This document shows, piece by piece, positions 1-11,898 of a DNA stretch of 64,000 nt; within the stretch, counting starts at the first letter, position 1; each line of letters opens with the position of its first letter. The stretch spans positions 10,106,001 through 10,170,000 of the forward strand of contig CP053167.1 of assembly GCA_014607495.2 (NCBI GenBank). The letters run 5' to 3'. The DNA is from Carposina sasakii (lineage: Eukaryota; Arthropoda; Insecta; Lepidoptera; Carposinidae). The notes below the pieces were generated by a model. It was not told where the DNA came from. It ran no database searches and saw only the letters and a list, made by a program, of their open reading frames with translations. Position numbers and translations under genes: made by a program.

Positions 1-200
1 TTATTATCAGCCTATTGCAGTCCACTGCTGGACGTAGGCTGCCCCAGGGCAGGCAAGCTGCCGTGGGGGGTATTTGCCCATAGTCCCACGCTGGGCAGGC
101 GGGTTGGTGACAGCAGTTTGTATTTTGGACTATGTTGTCAACACAGGAGGCGCTGCTGCCCACCTCCCGGGAACCCTTAATCGCCTCGTACGATACCCAC
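1..200 (-). mobile_element. Family R repeat (RTE-like 3' end), cut by the window edge
   Basis: Minus-strand reading ends in the phrase CCAGCAGTGGACTGCAATAG next to the window start, typical of the 3' end of this repeat. Confidence 0.65.
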
Positions 201-1820
201 ATTTTTTTTAACAAAAAAACATATTATTTATTTATCTGCATGAAACTTTCGTATTTTTAAAATAATTATTCTCTTTATTGAGGGATTTTCTGACATCTAT
301 TAAAAGTAAAAAAAAAAATTGTTCTAATCACCTAGATATATGGCTAATCCCCCCTATCTTACCTCTCTCAGCCAAAGACATCAATAGTTCCTAAGCACTA
401 GAGCTAGCGCGAAGCAGACTATAGTGTGCTGTACACGTCCGACTAAAACTCGGTCCGCTAGGAGAAACAAAGATTTAGCAGATACCTACCTTAGCATTGC
501 TTGCATCTCTGCTAAATTAAAGGTATCTATACTCTACTACACGAGGGTTATAGTTAAGTATCTGTAGCATTTAATAATATGGGATGGGCTGAAAGGCATA
601 TACAGGAGTACGGAGAAGGACATAGACTACAATCTGTAGTTCACACATGTGAAGTCACGGGCAACAGTAGTCATTCATAAATTTAAGTTTGTTAAAAAAA
701 ATTAAGTAGGTACGAGTATCATCTTGTATTAAGATTATAATTTGATACTATTAACCCCATGTAGCAAAATCCAACTTGTTACTTGCTATGTCTCTCGTAT
801 GCTATGCTACACCGTCTTTAGAAAACCGACCGGATGATTTATTGTCGGCTGTACACGGTCTGGGTGTGTAGCCAGCTTTAGTCATCAGTGCACAGTCTAT
901 TCACGGAACTATTATATTACTTCAAGCTGGGAGAGGTAAGGATTAGGGCAGGTGATGCGCTCACGTCATCTATTTTTGACTGTTATTTTAACTTGTCAGA
1001 AAATCCCTCCAAGAATTGTCTATTATATTGCCAATGGTTATATATCTATAATATAAAGATATAAATACTCGTACATTATTTACCAACATCAAAGTATTGA
1101 ATTGATTGATGTGTGAAAACCGCATCGACCTCGTTCGCATTCCGAAATATATTCCGTGAAATGTTTTTAAAAGGAATTTAATTAATCTCTTTGATGTTAT
1201 ACTTTTCATTTTAAATTAATAAATGGCTAATGTTACAATGGGATAGGTCGATTTTTATAAATGCACTATGAATGTATTTGATTCAATTTATTTTAGTTTT
1301 GTTACCAATGAAGCATTGTTAATTAATTATGGCATAAAAAGAAAATCCTAATCACTATACAAGTTGCTTGTTATTATAGTCATGTTTTGATTAATATTTA
1401 ATTCGAAATCTAAGAGAAAATTAAATATTTACTTACGCTCCGTTACAAGCTTGCGTCATAATTAATTTTTTATATAAAATTAGTTACGTAGGTAGAAAAT
1501 ATGGACGTATAAAATATTCTATTTTTTAAATAATTTACTATGGAATCACTTGTTGTAAGCCATTACTTTGGATTGACTATTTTTTATGTAGGTATTTTTT
1601 ATGTTCCTCTATAAAAGTGATTCTAGTTCGGTGGGTTACATAATGCACCTTCAAATCGGACTACATGTTCAATTCTGGCGACGACGGGCCAACACATCTG
1701 AATTTATTTCAAGTACAGATTTTAATGTTGTCACTTAGCTGTTTCCAATGATAGTTGGCGTCAGGCTAGCAGCCGAATGTAAAAGGACCTTATTATTATG
1801 CGGCGTTAGGCCGGCAGGTA
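201..1820. other. AT-rich noncoding
   Basis: No supported gene. A short piece near 1620-1690 (TTCGGTGGGTTACATAATGC) looks like a known kind of dispersed repeat. Otherwise nothing was recognised. Confidence 0.4.
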
Positions 1821-2110
1821 GTTAGGTATACTAGGGGTGTGGGAATGATACACCAGTTACTATAATCAAAGCACTATAATAACGTTCTGCACAAGTGTTC
1901 TGGTAGGTATGTTCACAATCACTGGCCTGAGCTGGTCGAGGGTGGAAGCACGCTGGGAGTCCGGATCCGTAGGTAGTCCAGGACCCGCAGATCTGCAGAG
2001 TAGCTCGTGCCAAGCTTCGCTTAACCACGGCAGCGGAGAAGGGCAGACTTCCACCGGTACGAGTGGTAAGCGGGAAAGAAGCAGAAGAGGCAGAGAAGGC
2101 AGCTAGGCAG
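1821..2110. other. GC-richer segment of unknown origin
   Basis: Stands out from its flanks and has overlapping short frames on both strands (GGTCGAGGGTGGAAGCACGC, CACGGCAGCGGAGAAGGGC). It may be a decayed retrotransposon coding fragment, but I cannot assign it. Confidence 0.3.
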
Positions 2111-4264
2111 TGGAACCCTGGAATCGACATCCTAACATGAGGAGATGATCGATCGTCGTTTCTTCATGCACACCTCAAGACACAGGACAAGCATAGCGTG
2201 ATTATGAATAGGCGAGTCTTGAGTTGTGATGAAAGATCGGACCAGTAGCTTAAATAAATACATAGATAAATATTGTGAAGGTCGGGTAAAAGAAAATACG
2301 TTAGGATTCAAAAGAACTAGTTACATACGTTTTGAAGTACTACCAGAATTAAATGAAATGGATGTAGCAGTGAATAAGGGTAGCCAAAAACATAACACTT
2401 ACCCTAGAGGGGTTGTAGTAAACACGTATTTAATTTAAATCGAGAATTTGTTAAAACACGGCAATAGCTTCGCCGTCGAAAGTTAGAAAGGTCTGAGGAA
2501 AGGGTCCCCGCGCGCGTCCTTATATGCGTGCTCCGGCGCCGCTGGCCGACGCGTGTGCGTGTGTGCGTAAAGCTCACAACGCTACAGTTATTACCCTAGA
2601 TTACGGGTTATTTTTTTTTGTGTATGTAATTCAGTATATAGGTATGGGTAGAGGCGACTCCTGGTATTTTTGATGGGAGTTCACATTTTATACATTATAA
2701 GCTAAATCCTCTCTCTTATTAAAATTCAGAAGACCTAATGAAACACATTAAAGGCAACCATATCGCGTTCTAACTCGGACTAAGTGACATCTAGTGGCCG
2801 CATACACTACGAATTAATGTGAGCGGCGCTCCAGATAAGGCTAATATTTCATACGTAATCTTCTGTTTCACGCGCCGGCCTATGTCGGTATGTCTCTTTC
2901 GCACTCATTGAATACTGTACTAGGAATCGTACCAAATTACGTTTCATTAGAGCGTCTTCGCTAGCGCTCCACTCGATACATAAGATTACAACTTACTTGA
3001 GACGAACGCGCAGACACTATTGTATAAACATAGTAGAATTAAAAGATAGTTATAAACATAGAGAAATATAGATTGCCTATGTAATCTTCGTGGGTGGGAG
3101 TGCACTGCACGAGCGCTCCTTAGGACGAGCCGCCACTGGGTATGGGGTTGTCGAATTTGAGCTTGAGAGGTATCGTTAGATTCGTCTTAGCCAGAAATAT
3201 ATATATTTACATACATATACATTAGAATAAGATAACCCTCCTTCTATTGCTTTACTTATGTTCCCTAGCTGGGACAACGGGTCTCTACAAATCTCCGCCA
3301 TCCCGTCTCTTTTGTCACAGTCGGGTTAAAAATAAAATCGCACGATCAACCCGCTATTTATGTCAAAATAGATTTTCTAGACAGTTGAAATATGCAAAGT
3401 GCCAAAGATTTACGAGCACACATACAAATTAATCTCGACACGTGCGAGAATTTCGCCGCCATTATAGTCTAGGAGCGCCTTGCGCCAACATTTTTGGGGG
3501 GTCTGCTAAGTTTTTGTAGTCCCGAGCCGCGCAGTAAACTTGGCTGTTCCCATTGTGGAAACTTTTCGCGTATTCCAGCCCTGAAGTTCTATTAGCTAAT
3601 TAATTTTCCGCACTCTGTTGGGGTTAGGAAACGAGCGGTTTTATTTTTAATACATTCTTTTCGCAGTAACGTGTGCCTTTCGGTTAAACCGTACAATATC
3701 CATATTTCATGTACAAATTATTTAAACAATCAAGTTAGTGGCCCAAATAAGAAATATGAGGTAAACAAATATCAATAGCTTCTTATGTTCCATAAAAATG
3801 CTTTCTGTATGATAAATCATAATTACACGTCGGTTATTTCCTTTACAAATAAATACGCCAGCATAATTCCGCTCTGAAACGTATGTTTCCGACAAAAAGC
3901 CAACACTGTATGGATAATTAAATAATCTTTCAGGAGTCTGTTGTTAAAAAAAGCTGTACTTACATATTTATAAAAGCAACAACGGATTTGTTGTTACTTT
4001 TATTTAATTTAATAATTGATATAGTACATTTCAATATAAACTTCATTTTGCAAGTTCGTGCTAAACCATCTTCATTGTTTATTTGCAAGGTAGGTATACT
4101 ATTTATACATACATATTTATAAATCTCGCATTGTCACTTAACTATGTCCGAATAAGCCGGCCGTAAAACAAAAGCCAAACCCTTATATGAGTTTCGAAAA
4201 TCGTTAAATAATAGGATGAGTGCTAAAAGATGACGAACTAAGCATTTAATTCACAAAAAAATGC
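2111..4264. other. Noncoding with scattered CpG-rich patches
   Basis: Patches at about 2500-2570 (CCCCGCGCGCGTCC, then TTATATGC and GCTCCGGCGCCGCTGG), 2820-2980 and 3440-3560 could be promoter or repeat material. The 70- and 61-residue frames have no recognisable content. Confidence 0.3.
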
Positions 4265-4395
4265 TCGGGCCTTCTTACAGACGATAAGTTAGCAACTCGT
4301 CACTGATCATTCCTTTCTGTCCCCGCTGTGCTAAACGTGGCTGTGGGAGCACCGTTATGATACAGCACTGGCTAACTCATTTCGAAAACACAGCT
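4265..4395. mobile_element. Repeat family G fragment
   Basis: GTTAGCAACTCGTCACTGAT, GCTGTGCTAAACGTGGCTGT and CATTTCGAAAACACAGCTGT. Orientation opposite to the copy at 34.9 kb. Confidence 0.45.
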
Positions 4396-4941
4396 GTGTT
4401 TATAAGTATGTAAATTAATGCTAAATCGCTATATAGATCTATGTTTTTATGGCCCCAATAGAATTGAACACTAAAACAAGCGGGCGAGCCAAAACTTCGC
4501 AAGCATATATTACCGAGCGTTAGTGCCCGTACTTTATGCGGAACCATTCGATTCGGTTCGATAGTTTTCAAAATATCTTCTTAGCTATCGAATCTGTAGT
4601 TTCCTGAATAGGTTTTGGGTGTTTTACTGTTGCTTTGCATGTGTGTGTCCAGGATACATTTGCACCATGTTGGTTACACTACCTACAATCGGACAATTTC
4701 AATCGCTGGAGATCAAAAAGAATATGATATTTTTTAATACTTTGAAATTTTGATTGAAAAATTTCCACTTTTTTTACGTCGGTTAAAACAATTGAAGATA
4801 TTTAATTCTGAGATATGCAAATCCCATAAGATTGATTAATGAATTTGGCTATTATATGGCGTTATTTATAGGGTACCTAGTGGAATATACATACACACAA
4901 CCGTGTTTCCGAAATGGGATAGATATCCTATAACCTAAAAT

Positions 4942-5289
4942 CCTATAACCATATAAATATATATAAAAATGTAACGGATCGCTGTCTGTACATGGAAGAT
5001 ATATGAGAAAAAATATTATAGGAGACCTTTATCAACGCAATAGAACCCAAAACGATGATCATTGGAATTTTTGTCTGTTTGTCGGTTTGTCTGTTTATCT
5101 GTGCGTTTGTGCACGCTAATCTCAGAAACGGCTGAACCGATTTCGATGCAGTTTTCAGGAATATATTGTGACAGGTCCCACTTAACATATAGGCTACTTT
5201 TTATCCCGGGATAATGTTTTTATCCCGCATAATTTCGACATTTTGTTTTTTCTGTAGTCCACGCGGACGGAGTCGCGGGCGTCCACTAG
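4942..5289 (+). mobile_element. Helitron-like element, 3' end certain
   Basis: Ends with the hairpin-forming TCCACGCGGACGGAGTCGCG and GGCGTCCACTAG, then T. Shares GAAACGGCTGAACCGATTTC and GACAGGTCCCACTTAAC with 58477-58708. The 5' limit is approximate. Confidence 0.65.
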
Positions 5290-5344
5290 TTATTAGAATA
5301 AATGAATGAAATCTTTATTTTAAGACAGAAGCATAACCAATAAA

Positions 5345-5505
5345 AGAATTGCATTTAGCTTAGCAAGGTCAGATGTGAAAGATCAGTCACAAGTTGCGTA
5401 TCGCCTGAGAGAACACTCTTGAGTTCCTTATGCGATATGCTCGGAAGAAGATACAGCTGATGTATTCTAGTGAAGCCCCGCATCAGCACAGGAAATTCCA
5501 GTAGG
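5345..5505. mobile_element. Repeat family G fragment
   Basis: GAAAGATCAGTCACAAGTTG, CGCCTGAGAGAACACTC, GCAGCTGATG-type phrase ACAGCTGATGTATTCTAGTG and CCGCATCAGCACAGGA. Confidence 0.45.
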
Positions 5506-5858
5506 TTGTAAATAAGAAGTTCGCTAATCTGACACTCGTAGCTTTGCCAAAAACTTTGGCATCCAACCTCCTACTAATAGGCAAGGCTTACGCGCTTAAC
5601 TGGGTGAAGTAGTTAACTTAGCATTCGTTCATGGGATTAACTCGGAAAATGTATCATTATTTCTGCTAAAAGTACAAAAAAAAAACTTTTTTCCAAGATC
5701 AAGCAAGTTATCTTAGGGTAGAAAGTAGCTTACAAGGGTCCTAATAGAATATACCACAGGGAAAGAATCTACTATTCTAAACTGTCATTCGTTCAGATTA
5801 GTCTGAGATTCGTTAAAAAAAAAACTCTTTAGTTTTACATACGTTTACATACATTGTA

Positions 5859-6320
5859 CAGGGTGTGTGTGACAGCCAGGCAAATACTGAAATACTGAAC
5901 AAGTACCATTGTTATACGACAGTGTTATTACTCGCAGGAAATAGATATTTAATTTGATTATCCGTAATGTTAGCTTTTCGCGCCAACTGTATCGGGTGAT
6001 CCTGTGACTAGTTAAATTGGCTTATTGGTTATTGTATAAAAGCTGTTTTTTGTTAACTTGTGACTCTCCATTGGGGTTGATTAGTATTTTGTACTTTTAG
6101 AGACCAACTATTTTCTGTTATTCATCCATATGTAAAAAAAATATTTTGAAGTCATTATCTAAGGCCTACTTGAATGAACTACACAATTTTTTCTTGAAAA
6201 AATGATTAATATATCGGAAAATTTTGGAATTTTCCTGCGAAAATTGTCAGTGGTTTTCGCCTCAGAATCATGGTCTGAACTCGCCATATCAGTATTTGCG
6301 TGGCTGTCACAAACACCCTG
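5859..6320. mobile_element. MITE family B, full length
   Basis: Starts CAGGGTGTGTGTGACAGCC and ends GTGGCTGTCACAAACACCCTG, both flanked by TA. The inverted ends also share CAAATACTGA / TCAGTATTTG. No coding capacity. TA flanks and a CAGGGTG end suggest movement by a Tc1/mariner-like source (inference). Confidence 0.82.
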
Positions 6321-6414
6321 TATGTAGCTGTATTCCCAAAATGGAGCAGTCAGAACTGCTGGGTCATAAAAGATACCACAGCTTATGTTACGGATGATAA
6401 ATACGGCGGGACCA

Positions 6415-6742
6415 TGGGGTCTACTCTGAAATGCCGCTTTCGAATCTTTCAGTCCGACCGAAGCCCGATCGAATCGAAGCCTTTGACAGCCTTTGACACT
6501 ACTACGAAATTGCTTCGGATTCATTCATCTGAGTTCACAACTCATTCGGAACCATAGAGAATAATTCACATTGACTAATATTATAAGCTTTCTATCATCT
6601 AGCATTATACCTGTAAAATTGAGTTCGATCGGACCGAATGAAAAAACGGCGCGACTGATCCGATCGAAGGAAGTTCGTGGTAGGAAACACCTCGATATTA
6701 GGCCGATACTTCGTTTATCGTCACTTCAGAGTAGACGTCCTG
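6415..6742. mobile_element. MITE family C
   Basis: A 328-bp block starting GGGTCTACTCTGAAATG and ending TCACTTCAGAGTAGACGTCC, giving inverted ends around GTCTACTCTGAA. An inverted homologue lies at 35055-35378. It accounts for the two overlapping frames seen there, which are not genes. Confidence 0.7.
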
Positions 6743-7297
6743 ATATTAAAGAGCAAGTTAGCTCCTCTAGAAAATTTCGCCGATTTCCTTACGGCCAATT
6801 CCAATACGAAAGATCAAAAAGAATCTTGGATTTGGAATCTTTTATTCCTTATTTGAAATTTTGTATGAAAACAATTTTATTGCAGACATGCGAAAAATCT
6901 CTCTTGATCAGTTATAGAAATTGGCGGTTAGTCGACTATATCGACAAGCATGACAAGAGAAGTAGCATCTAGACCAATGAATTTACTTACCTATTATGTA
7001 TCTTTAATACTTTGCCACACTATTACAATATTTCCATAAATTATTGTAATACCTACTGTGACTTTGCTGATCTGATGATGGACTTTTGAAGAACTGCATG
7101 CACATGTTTTTATAATCTTTATCAATTTTACATTACCATCGTTATGTCCTGTTTTTGTCGCAATGCGGGAATGTTTCAGGTTTATATTTAACAAGTAACG
7201 AAATAGCTAAGCAAGGCTGGCGACGGCTTGGAATTGGATGGGAACCCAATTTGTGACCAATGTGAGTCCTTTACTACTTCAGACTATTACAGATATA

Positions 7298-7666
7298 CAG
7301 GATGTTTTTTGGTCGTCAACATTCCCGAAAACTATGGAATCTTCTCATTGTCACGATCATTTTTCTCTGTGGAAGCATACCTAAGAAGTATCTGGTTCCC
7401 AAGATATTAGGGTCCAAAGTTCAATAAATAGACTGCGATTTTCTGCATAAATGCACATTGACGCGTGTAGCAAAATTTTTTCACGAGAAATAATTAATAT
7501 CTGTCTATGAAAAAACTAGCATAAACTCTGGACACTATAAATTTTACCTGATCAAGTTTTTTTTTTAATTTACTTCGTTTCCCAGCATTTTTTTGGCATA
7601 AACTTACGTTATTTGATGTATAGAGTATGTATCCTTCGTTAAGGGTGGCAACGAAAAAACACCCTA
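7298..7666. mobile_element. MITE family A, full length
   Basis: TA, CAGGATGTTTTTTGGTCGTC, to GGTGGCAACGAAAAAACACC and CTA, TA. The ends are imperfect inverted repeats (CAGGRTG-T6-GGTCG against the reverse of CGAAAAAACACCCTG). The interior has CTGCGTTTTTCTGCATAAAT, shared with the other copies. Confidence 0.8.
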
Positions 7667-7675
7667 TATATGCAC

Positions 7676-7785
7676 ACGGATATGTTCCCAGATAGCCATA
7701 ACTACAGGTTTACCGAGGAGATCTTATAGCCATGCTTAGCGCAGTGAGGCCAGGTGTAAAACATCAGTGACAAGTTGCTCTACAT
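7676..7785. mobile_element. Repeat family G fragment
   Basis: GATAGCCATAACTACAGGTT, GATCTTATAGCCATGC and ACATCAGTGACAAGTTGCTC. It abuts the hAT-like fragment. Confidence 0.4.
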
Positions 7786-7920
7786 CAGGGGTGCCCAAAC
7801 TTTTTTTTCTCATTAACCCCTTTCAAAAGTTCACTGGTTTTTCACGCCAATGTAGACTTTTCACGTCAATGTGCCGCCAATAAACGGCACCGCTATCCTA
7901 GGAAACCAAAGCTTAGCCGT
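7786..7920. mobile_element. hAT-like MITE fragment
   Basis: CAGGGGTGCCCAAACTTTTT followed by CACGCCAATGTAGAC, similar in order to the hAT MITE at 17311 (CACGCCAACGTAAAC). No right terminus or duplication was found. Confidence 0.45.
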
Positions 7921-8914
7921 AGAGTTTTATATGCATCGATTTAATGAATGGTTAGAACATATCTAGTACCTAAATTGTTTTTTTTTTATTATTATTATGT
8001 TTGTTTTTGATAAGCTTGTTAGGTTTTGTGAAACATTGTGAAAAATTGTGTGTGCATTGGTACCTGATTAGCTCTCATAATGCTTCTATAAGTGTGGACC
8101 TGTTATTGGCTTTATGTTTCTACAATTTTTACTATAATTATAAATAGCTGTTGGTCTTCCCGAAATTGTAAAATAAAATAAAAAATAAAATAAAAATAAT
8201 AACTTGATAAAACTTTCTAACTCCTTTAGCCGCTCTATTTGATTTGATAATTTCAATAGGTACTAGAAATCAAAATGAATCTCCGATAATTTTAATACCA
8301 AAAGTAGCTGTTGCTCGCGGATACGCTCACGTGAATGTCACTTATTGCGTGGAAGGGGTATAAAAATAGTCTACGACTTATTTTCAGACCTACCGAATTA
8401 TAGGTAAGTACATTCAAACACAAATTTCATAAAAAATGGTCAAGCCATTTCGGAAGAGTTAGGTTACAAACGCCGCGATACAAGAACAATTTTATGTATT
8501 AGATTGAAATTCTGCGTAAAAAATAATTGAATAAATCTAAGATATGCAAGAGGTATATCTAGATATAAACCCATTTGCAGTATTGATAAGTTAAAAACAA
8601 AGTTTCCTGGCCAGAGTATCTTGCGAATCTCTTTGTAAGCAATAAATTCACTGGAACTACCTTAGTATGTACTAAATGGGGAACATTTCCTTTTATATCT
8701 TAAACTACATATTTGGAAAGGGAGATACAAGAGCTTTGTTTTCGGATTTTCTTGTTTATTGTCACTTTGATCACCCTCGCTAAATGTCCAAAAGTAACTA
8801 GTGATGTTTCAGGTTGTGTCAGGAGAACTAATCAAGTCTAGTACGAGTACTACTATGACTACTGATTACTCAACTCATAATAGCATGTACTTATCTATCA
8901 TCATCATCACTACA

Positions 8915-9115
8915 TATTATGAAACAAAGTCATCCCGCTGTCTGTCTGTCCCTATGTATATTTAGATATTTAAGCTACGCAACGGATTTTGATGCGGTTT
9001 CTTTAAATAGATAGAGTGATGTAAACTGAAACCATGTATGTATAACTAGGGACCCGCCCAGACTTCACACGGGTATAATGCCTCCTCACGCGGATATAGT
9101 CGTAGGCGGCTGCTA
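8915..9115 (+). mobile_element. Helitron-like fragment
   Basis: Contains CCCGCTGTCTGTCTGTCCCT, ACGCAACGGATTTTGATGCG and GACTTCACACGGGTATAATG, phrases common in lepidopteran Helitron-like repeats. The ends are not clear. Confidence 0.4.
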
Positions 9116-10102
9116 ATAAAGAAAAAATGTTAAGAAAAAAAATATGCCAATAAATAGGTACAGAATTATTAATATATCAGTAGTATTGTTAACCTAATTT
9201 GAAGTATATTTTAATTGCTTAAATGAAAGCTCTCTCAAATTAATGATCTCCACCTAAAATTTCACCTAAACCCATTTCAATAGGACGGACACCTATAAAT
9301 AAAACATCCATTTACCAATTGTAATTCCCCGCTGAAAGCGAAATTTATTTCAATCTAGGCTGCGGCAAGTCGCCAGAATCGAAGCCCTTACTTCAATAAG
9401 GCGTTCACAAAACGACCTGTAACTCTGAAATTCTCCTAACAAAAGCTTTCAAATCATTCACTGTTTTGTTATGAAACTTGTAGCTCGTAAACCTTGTAAA
9501 AGGTCGATAGCAATGTAATAAATGAGATCGGGATTGTACACAACGCTAAAGGGGCAAGATTGAGAAAGTTAAAGCCAATAAAACGACAGAATCTTTTTAC
9601 GTGATCTGTATATTTCCTTTTATATTAGTTTGCTTAAAAGAAATTTTAGAAGCCCATTTTGTGACACTAAATGGAGTGTATAGCTTTATACATATTTATT
9701 TATACAACGATAGACGAAAACAAGACAAAAGGGTCAGTCTTATATTTGGGAAGTTTGTATAATAGAATTAAATTATATTTACAAAAGTCGGGAAGACGTA
9801 ATGCAAAGGACCGAAATTAACATCTACGAAAAGAGATTAACCATTTTCCCGTTCAATCCCAACGTACCATTTAACAATTTTACACTTATATCATACATAT
9901 TAAATTTTTAATAATGATAACAACCTTACGTATATAAATCTCACGAGATGTTACACATCATGTCCTCAAATATTTACAATAAATTAATCACATTAAAACT
10001 TATACTCGTAAATACAATAAAATTGGGGATAGTCTAATTGACTCGAAAGCGTCAGGGCACAGGTCACCTCAGGGTCGAGGCGTCCAGTACCAGGGGCCGA
10101 GG
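9116..10102. other. 3' flank of the Kekkon-type gene
   Basis: AT-rich and without a supported coding frame. It should hold the 3' UTR. On the minus strand an AATAAA occurs at 9700-9695, about 400 bp past the stop codon, and is one possible polyadenylation signal. No other structure was recognised. Confidence 0.35.
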
Positions 10103-11863
10103 CTAAAGGGATACGAACTCAGGTGGAGGAGGTGGCAGCGTTAGGACAGGGGTCTCACATGAATCGGGGTTGTCTGAACTTGCACCCGGCAATGACCAGG
10201 TAGAACTTCCCGTAGCTGTCACTCTAGGACCCATGTTATCATAAGCTGGAACTGTACAGCAAGCTCTATTTCTCCTTGGCAATGTGGAACCTCCACCTAT
10301 TAAATCTGGATACGTTCCTGGCTCCCCTCTTCCCGCCACTTGAACGGATATGAATATGTTACCATATGGTACTGGAACAGCAAATTCCGCTGGAGGTGGT
10401 GGAAATATTCCCGGCGTTCCTTCTATGGTAATATGCACGGGATCAAAACCACAACCTCTAACTGATTGTTCCTCTGATAACGATCTTTCCGTTAGTTCAA
10501 AGTCACATGGTGACGCCATATCAGCTATAGAACGATCACAACTTACAACTACTGAAGCGTCTATTAACCGCTTCTCTTGGTCAGTGAAACTTCGACTCGG
10601 TGGAACTGTCCGTCTTCTTAACTGCCAGCAGGCCACTGCAGCTACGAATCCTAGTGCTGCTAAGGCGCCTAGAGCTCCAAAGACAACACCTAATAACTGT
10701 GGAATACCTGGAGCTGTCCGAGCTGTTGCGGTTTGGGATCTAGGCAAAACTAAGCTGATAATGGCTCGAGCTTCACCGGCACTACTCTTTGCCAAACACG
10801 TCCACTCACCCGCTACACTTGACGTTACATTCAACAGGGTGATGTTCACCCATCTCACACTATCAGGGACTCTATCCTCTAAGCTATCGTCTTCTACACT
10901 ACTCTCTGTTTCTTCCATATCACTATCAATCGTGCTATTGTGTACATCAACGCCGTCGAAGAGCCATGTCACCTGCGGTTTTGGAACACCATGTACCCAA
11001 CAACCAAATGTGGTAGATAAACCTACTTCTGCTCGTACTACAACTGTACTAGATCGAACTTCAGGCGCGCATGCCATACTCTCACTGGGAATGCTTCGCC
11101 ACTTACTTCCAGATTGGGAAGATGGTTCCACACAAACTAAATCTTCTGTACCCAAATTACTCTCAAGAAACCAGTCCTTAAATTCCCGTAAACGGCAATC
11201 ACATCTCCAAGGGTTCCCTGATAATGAAATTGTCTTCAAAGCAGGCAAAGAAAACGTAATCAACCGCAGAAACGTTAACTGATTTCTCCGCAAATCTATT
11301 GTTTCTAGGGACTTTAAATTCCGCAGAGCGTTTGTGTGCATCGATCGTAATCGGCAGCCGTCTAATAGGAGCATCCGCAAATGGGGTAGAGTCGGGAATT
11401 GGTCTGCAATTAAAGTCGTTAGCGGATTGTTACTGAGCACCACTAAACGTAGACGTTCGTTGCCTCTAAATATATCCCTAGGTATATTAGAAAGATCGTT
11501 GTCAGCTAAATCAACTTCAATCAAGATCCTCAGCTCCAAAAATGCGTCTGGATGTATGGATCTTAGTTTGGTCGCTCGCAGATTTAATCGTTGAAGATTT
11601 AATAGTCCGATGTTGGAGAAGATTTCTTGTGGCAGATTTCTGAGAGGGTTGTCGTGTAGGTCGAGGACTTGAATGTCGGAGGAGAGAGAAGGCGGGCGGC
11701 GGAGATCGCTCGAAGCACACGTGGCGGTCTTCTTGCCGGAGGACCACTTGCAGCGGCAGGTGGGGATGTGGGCGCAGTCCAGCCAGTCGCTAGCCGTCCT
11801 CGCAGCGCAAGTGGTCAGAATCACAATCCAGTACCACCTGGCCCACGCCACGCGCATACTCAT
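10103..11863 (-). CDS. Kekkon-type LRR-Ig single-pass membrane protein (586 aa, complete)
   Basis: Complete single-exon frame. Residues 1-25 form a hydrophobic signal peptide. A cysteine-rich N cap (C30, C36, C38, C49) is followed by about seven leucine-rich repeats (60-210) and a C cap (C221, C223, C244, C265, with the usual NPWRCDC start). An Ig domain follows at about 268-373, with its disulphide pair at C288 and C356 and N-glycosylation sequons at N309, N340 and N345. A transmembrane helix spans about 388-412, followed by WQLRRR and a 170-residue tail. The tail has proline-rich stretches, Y500 and Y541 motifs, and a C-terminal EFVSL that fits a hydrophobic class II PDZ ligand. This order and length are those of the insect Kekkon family, known for modulating EGFR or BMP signalling at the cell surface. 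Which paralogue (kek1 to kek6) I cannot tell. An MSM start and a splice acceptor just upstream support the chosen ATG. No lesion is seen. Confidence 0.93.
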   Translation of the reverse strand: MSMRVAWARWYWIVILTTCAARTASDWLDCAHIPTCRCKWSSGKKTATCASSDLRRPPSLSSDIQVLDLHDNPLRNLPQEIFSNIGLLNLQRLNLRATKLRSIHPDAFLELRILIEVDLADNDLSNIPRDIFRGNERLRLVVLSNNPLTTLIADQFPTLPHLRMLLLDGCRLRSMHTNALRNLKSLETIDLRRNQLTFLRLITFSLPALKTISLSGNPWRCDCRLREFKDWFLESNLGTEDLVCVEPSSQSGSKWRSIPSESMACAPEVRSSTVVVRAEVGLSTTFGCWVHGVPKPQVTWLFDGVDVHNSTIDSDMEETESSVEDDSLEDRVPDSVRWVNITLLNVTSSVAGEWTCLAKSSAGEARAIISLVLPRSQTATARTAPGIPQLLGVVFGALGALAALGFVAAVACWQLRRRTVPPSRSFTDQEKRLIDASVVVSCDRSIADMASPCDFELTERSLSEEQSVRGCGFDPVHITIEGTPGIFPPPPAEFAVPVPYGNIFISVQVAGRGEPGTYPDLIGGGSTLPRRNRACCTVPAYDNMGPRVTATGSSTWSLPGASSDNPDSCETPVLTLPPPPPEFVSL

Positions 11864-11898
11864 CTCATTTCGGCTTTGTGTTTACATCGGCCGTTTGC
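11864..11898 (-). other. 5' UTR end and splice acceptor of the Kekkon-type gene
   Basis: On the minus strand a pyrimidine-rich run ending TTGTTGTTTCAG finishes at 11899, so the exon would begin at 11898 with GCAAACGG, 35 bp before the ATG. Family members commonly carry the whole coding region in one exon behind a 5' UTR intron, so this acceptor is expected. A three-codon upstream frame, ATG AGA TGA (11868-11860), overlaps the main ATG by an ATGA junction. Confidence 0.65.

Noticed and set aside
6571..6972. 133-residue basic protein
   Set aside because: The first half is MITE family C. The same region inverted at 35 kb is not open.
10350..11282. 310-residue open frame on the plus strand
   Set aside because: It lies wholly antisense to the Kekkon-type gene and has no domain content. 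The minus-strand protein explains the openness.
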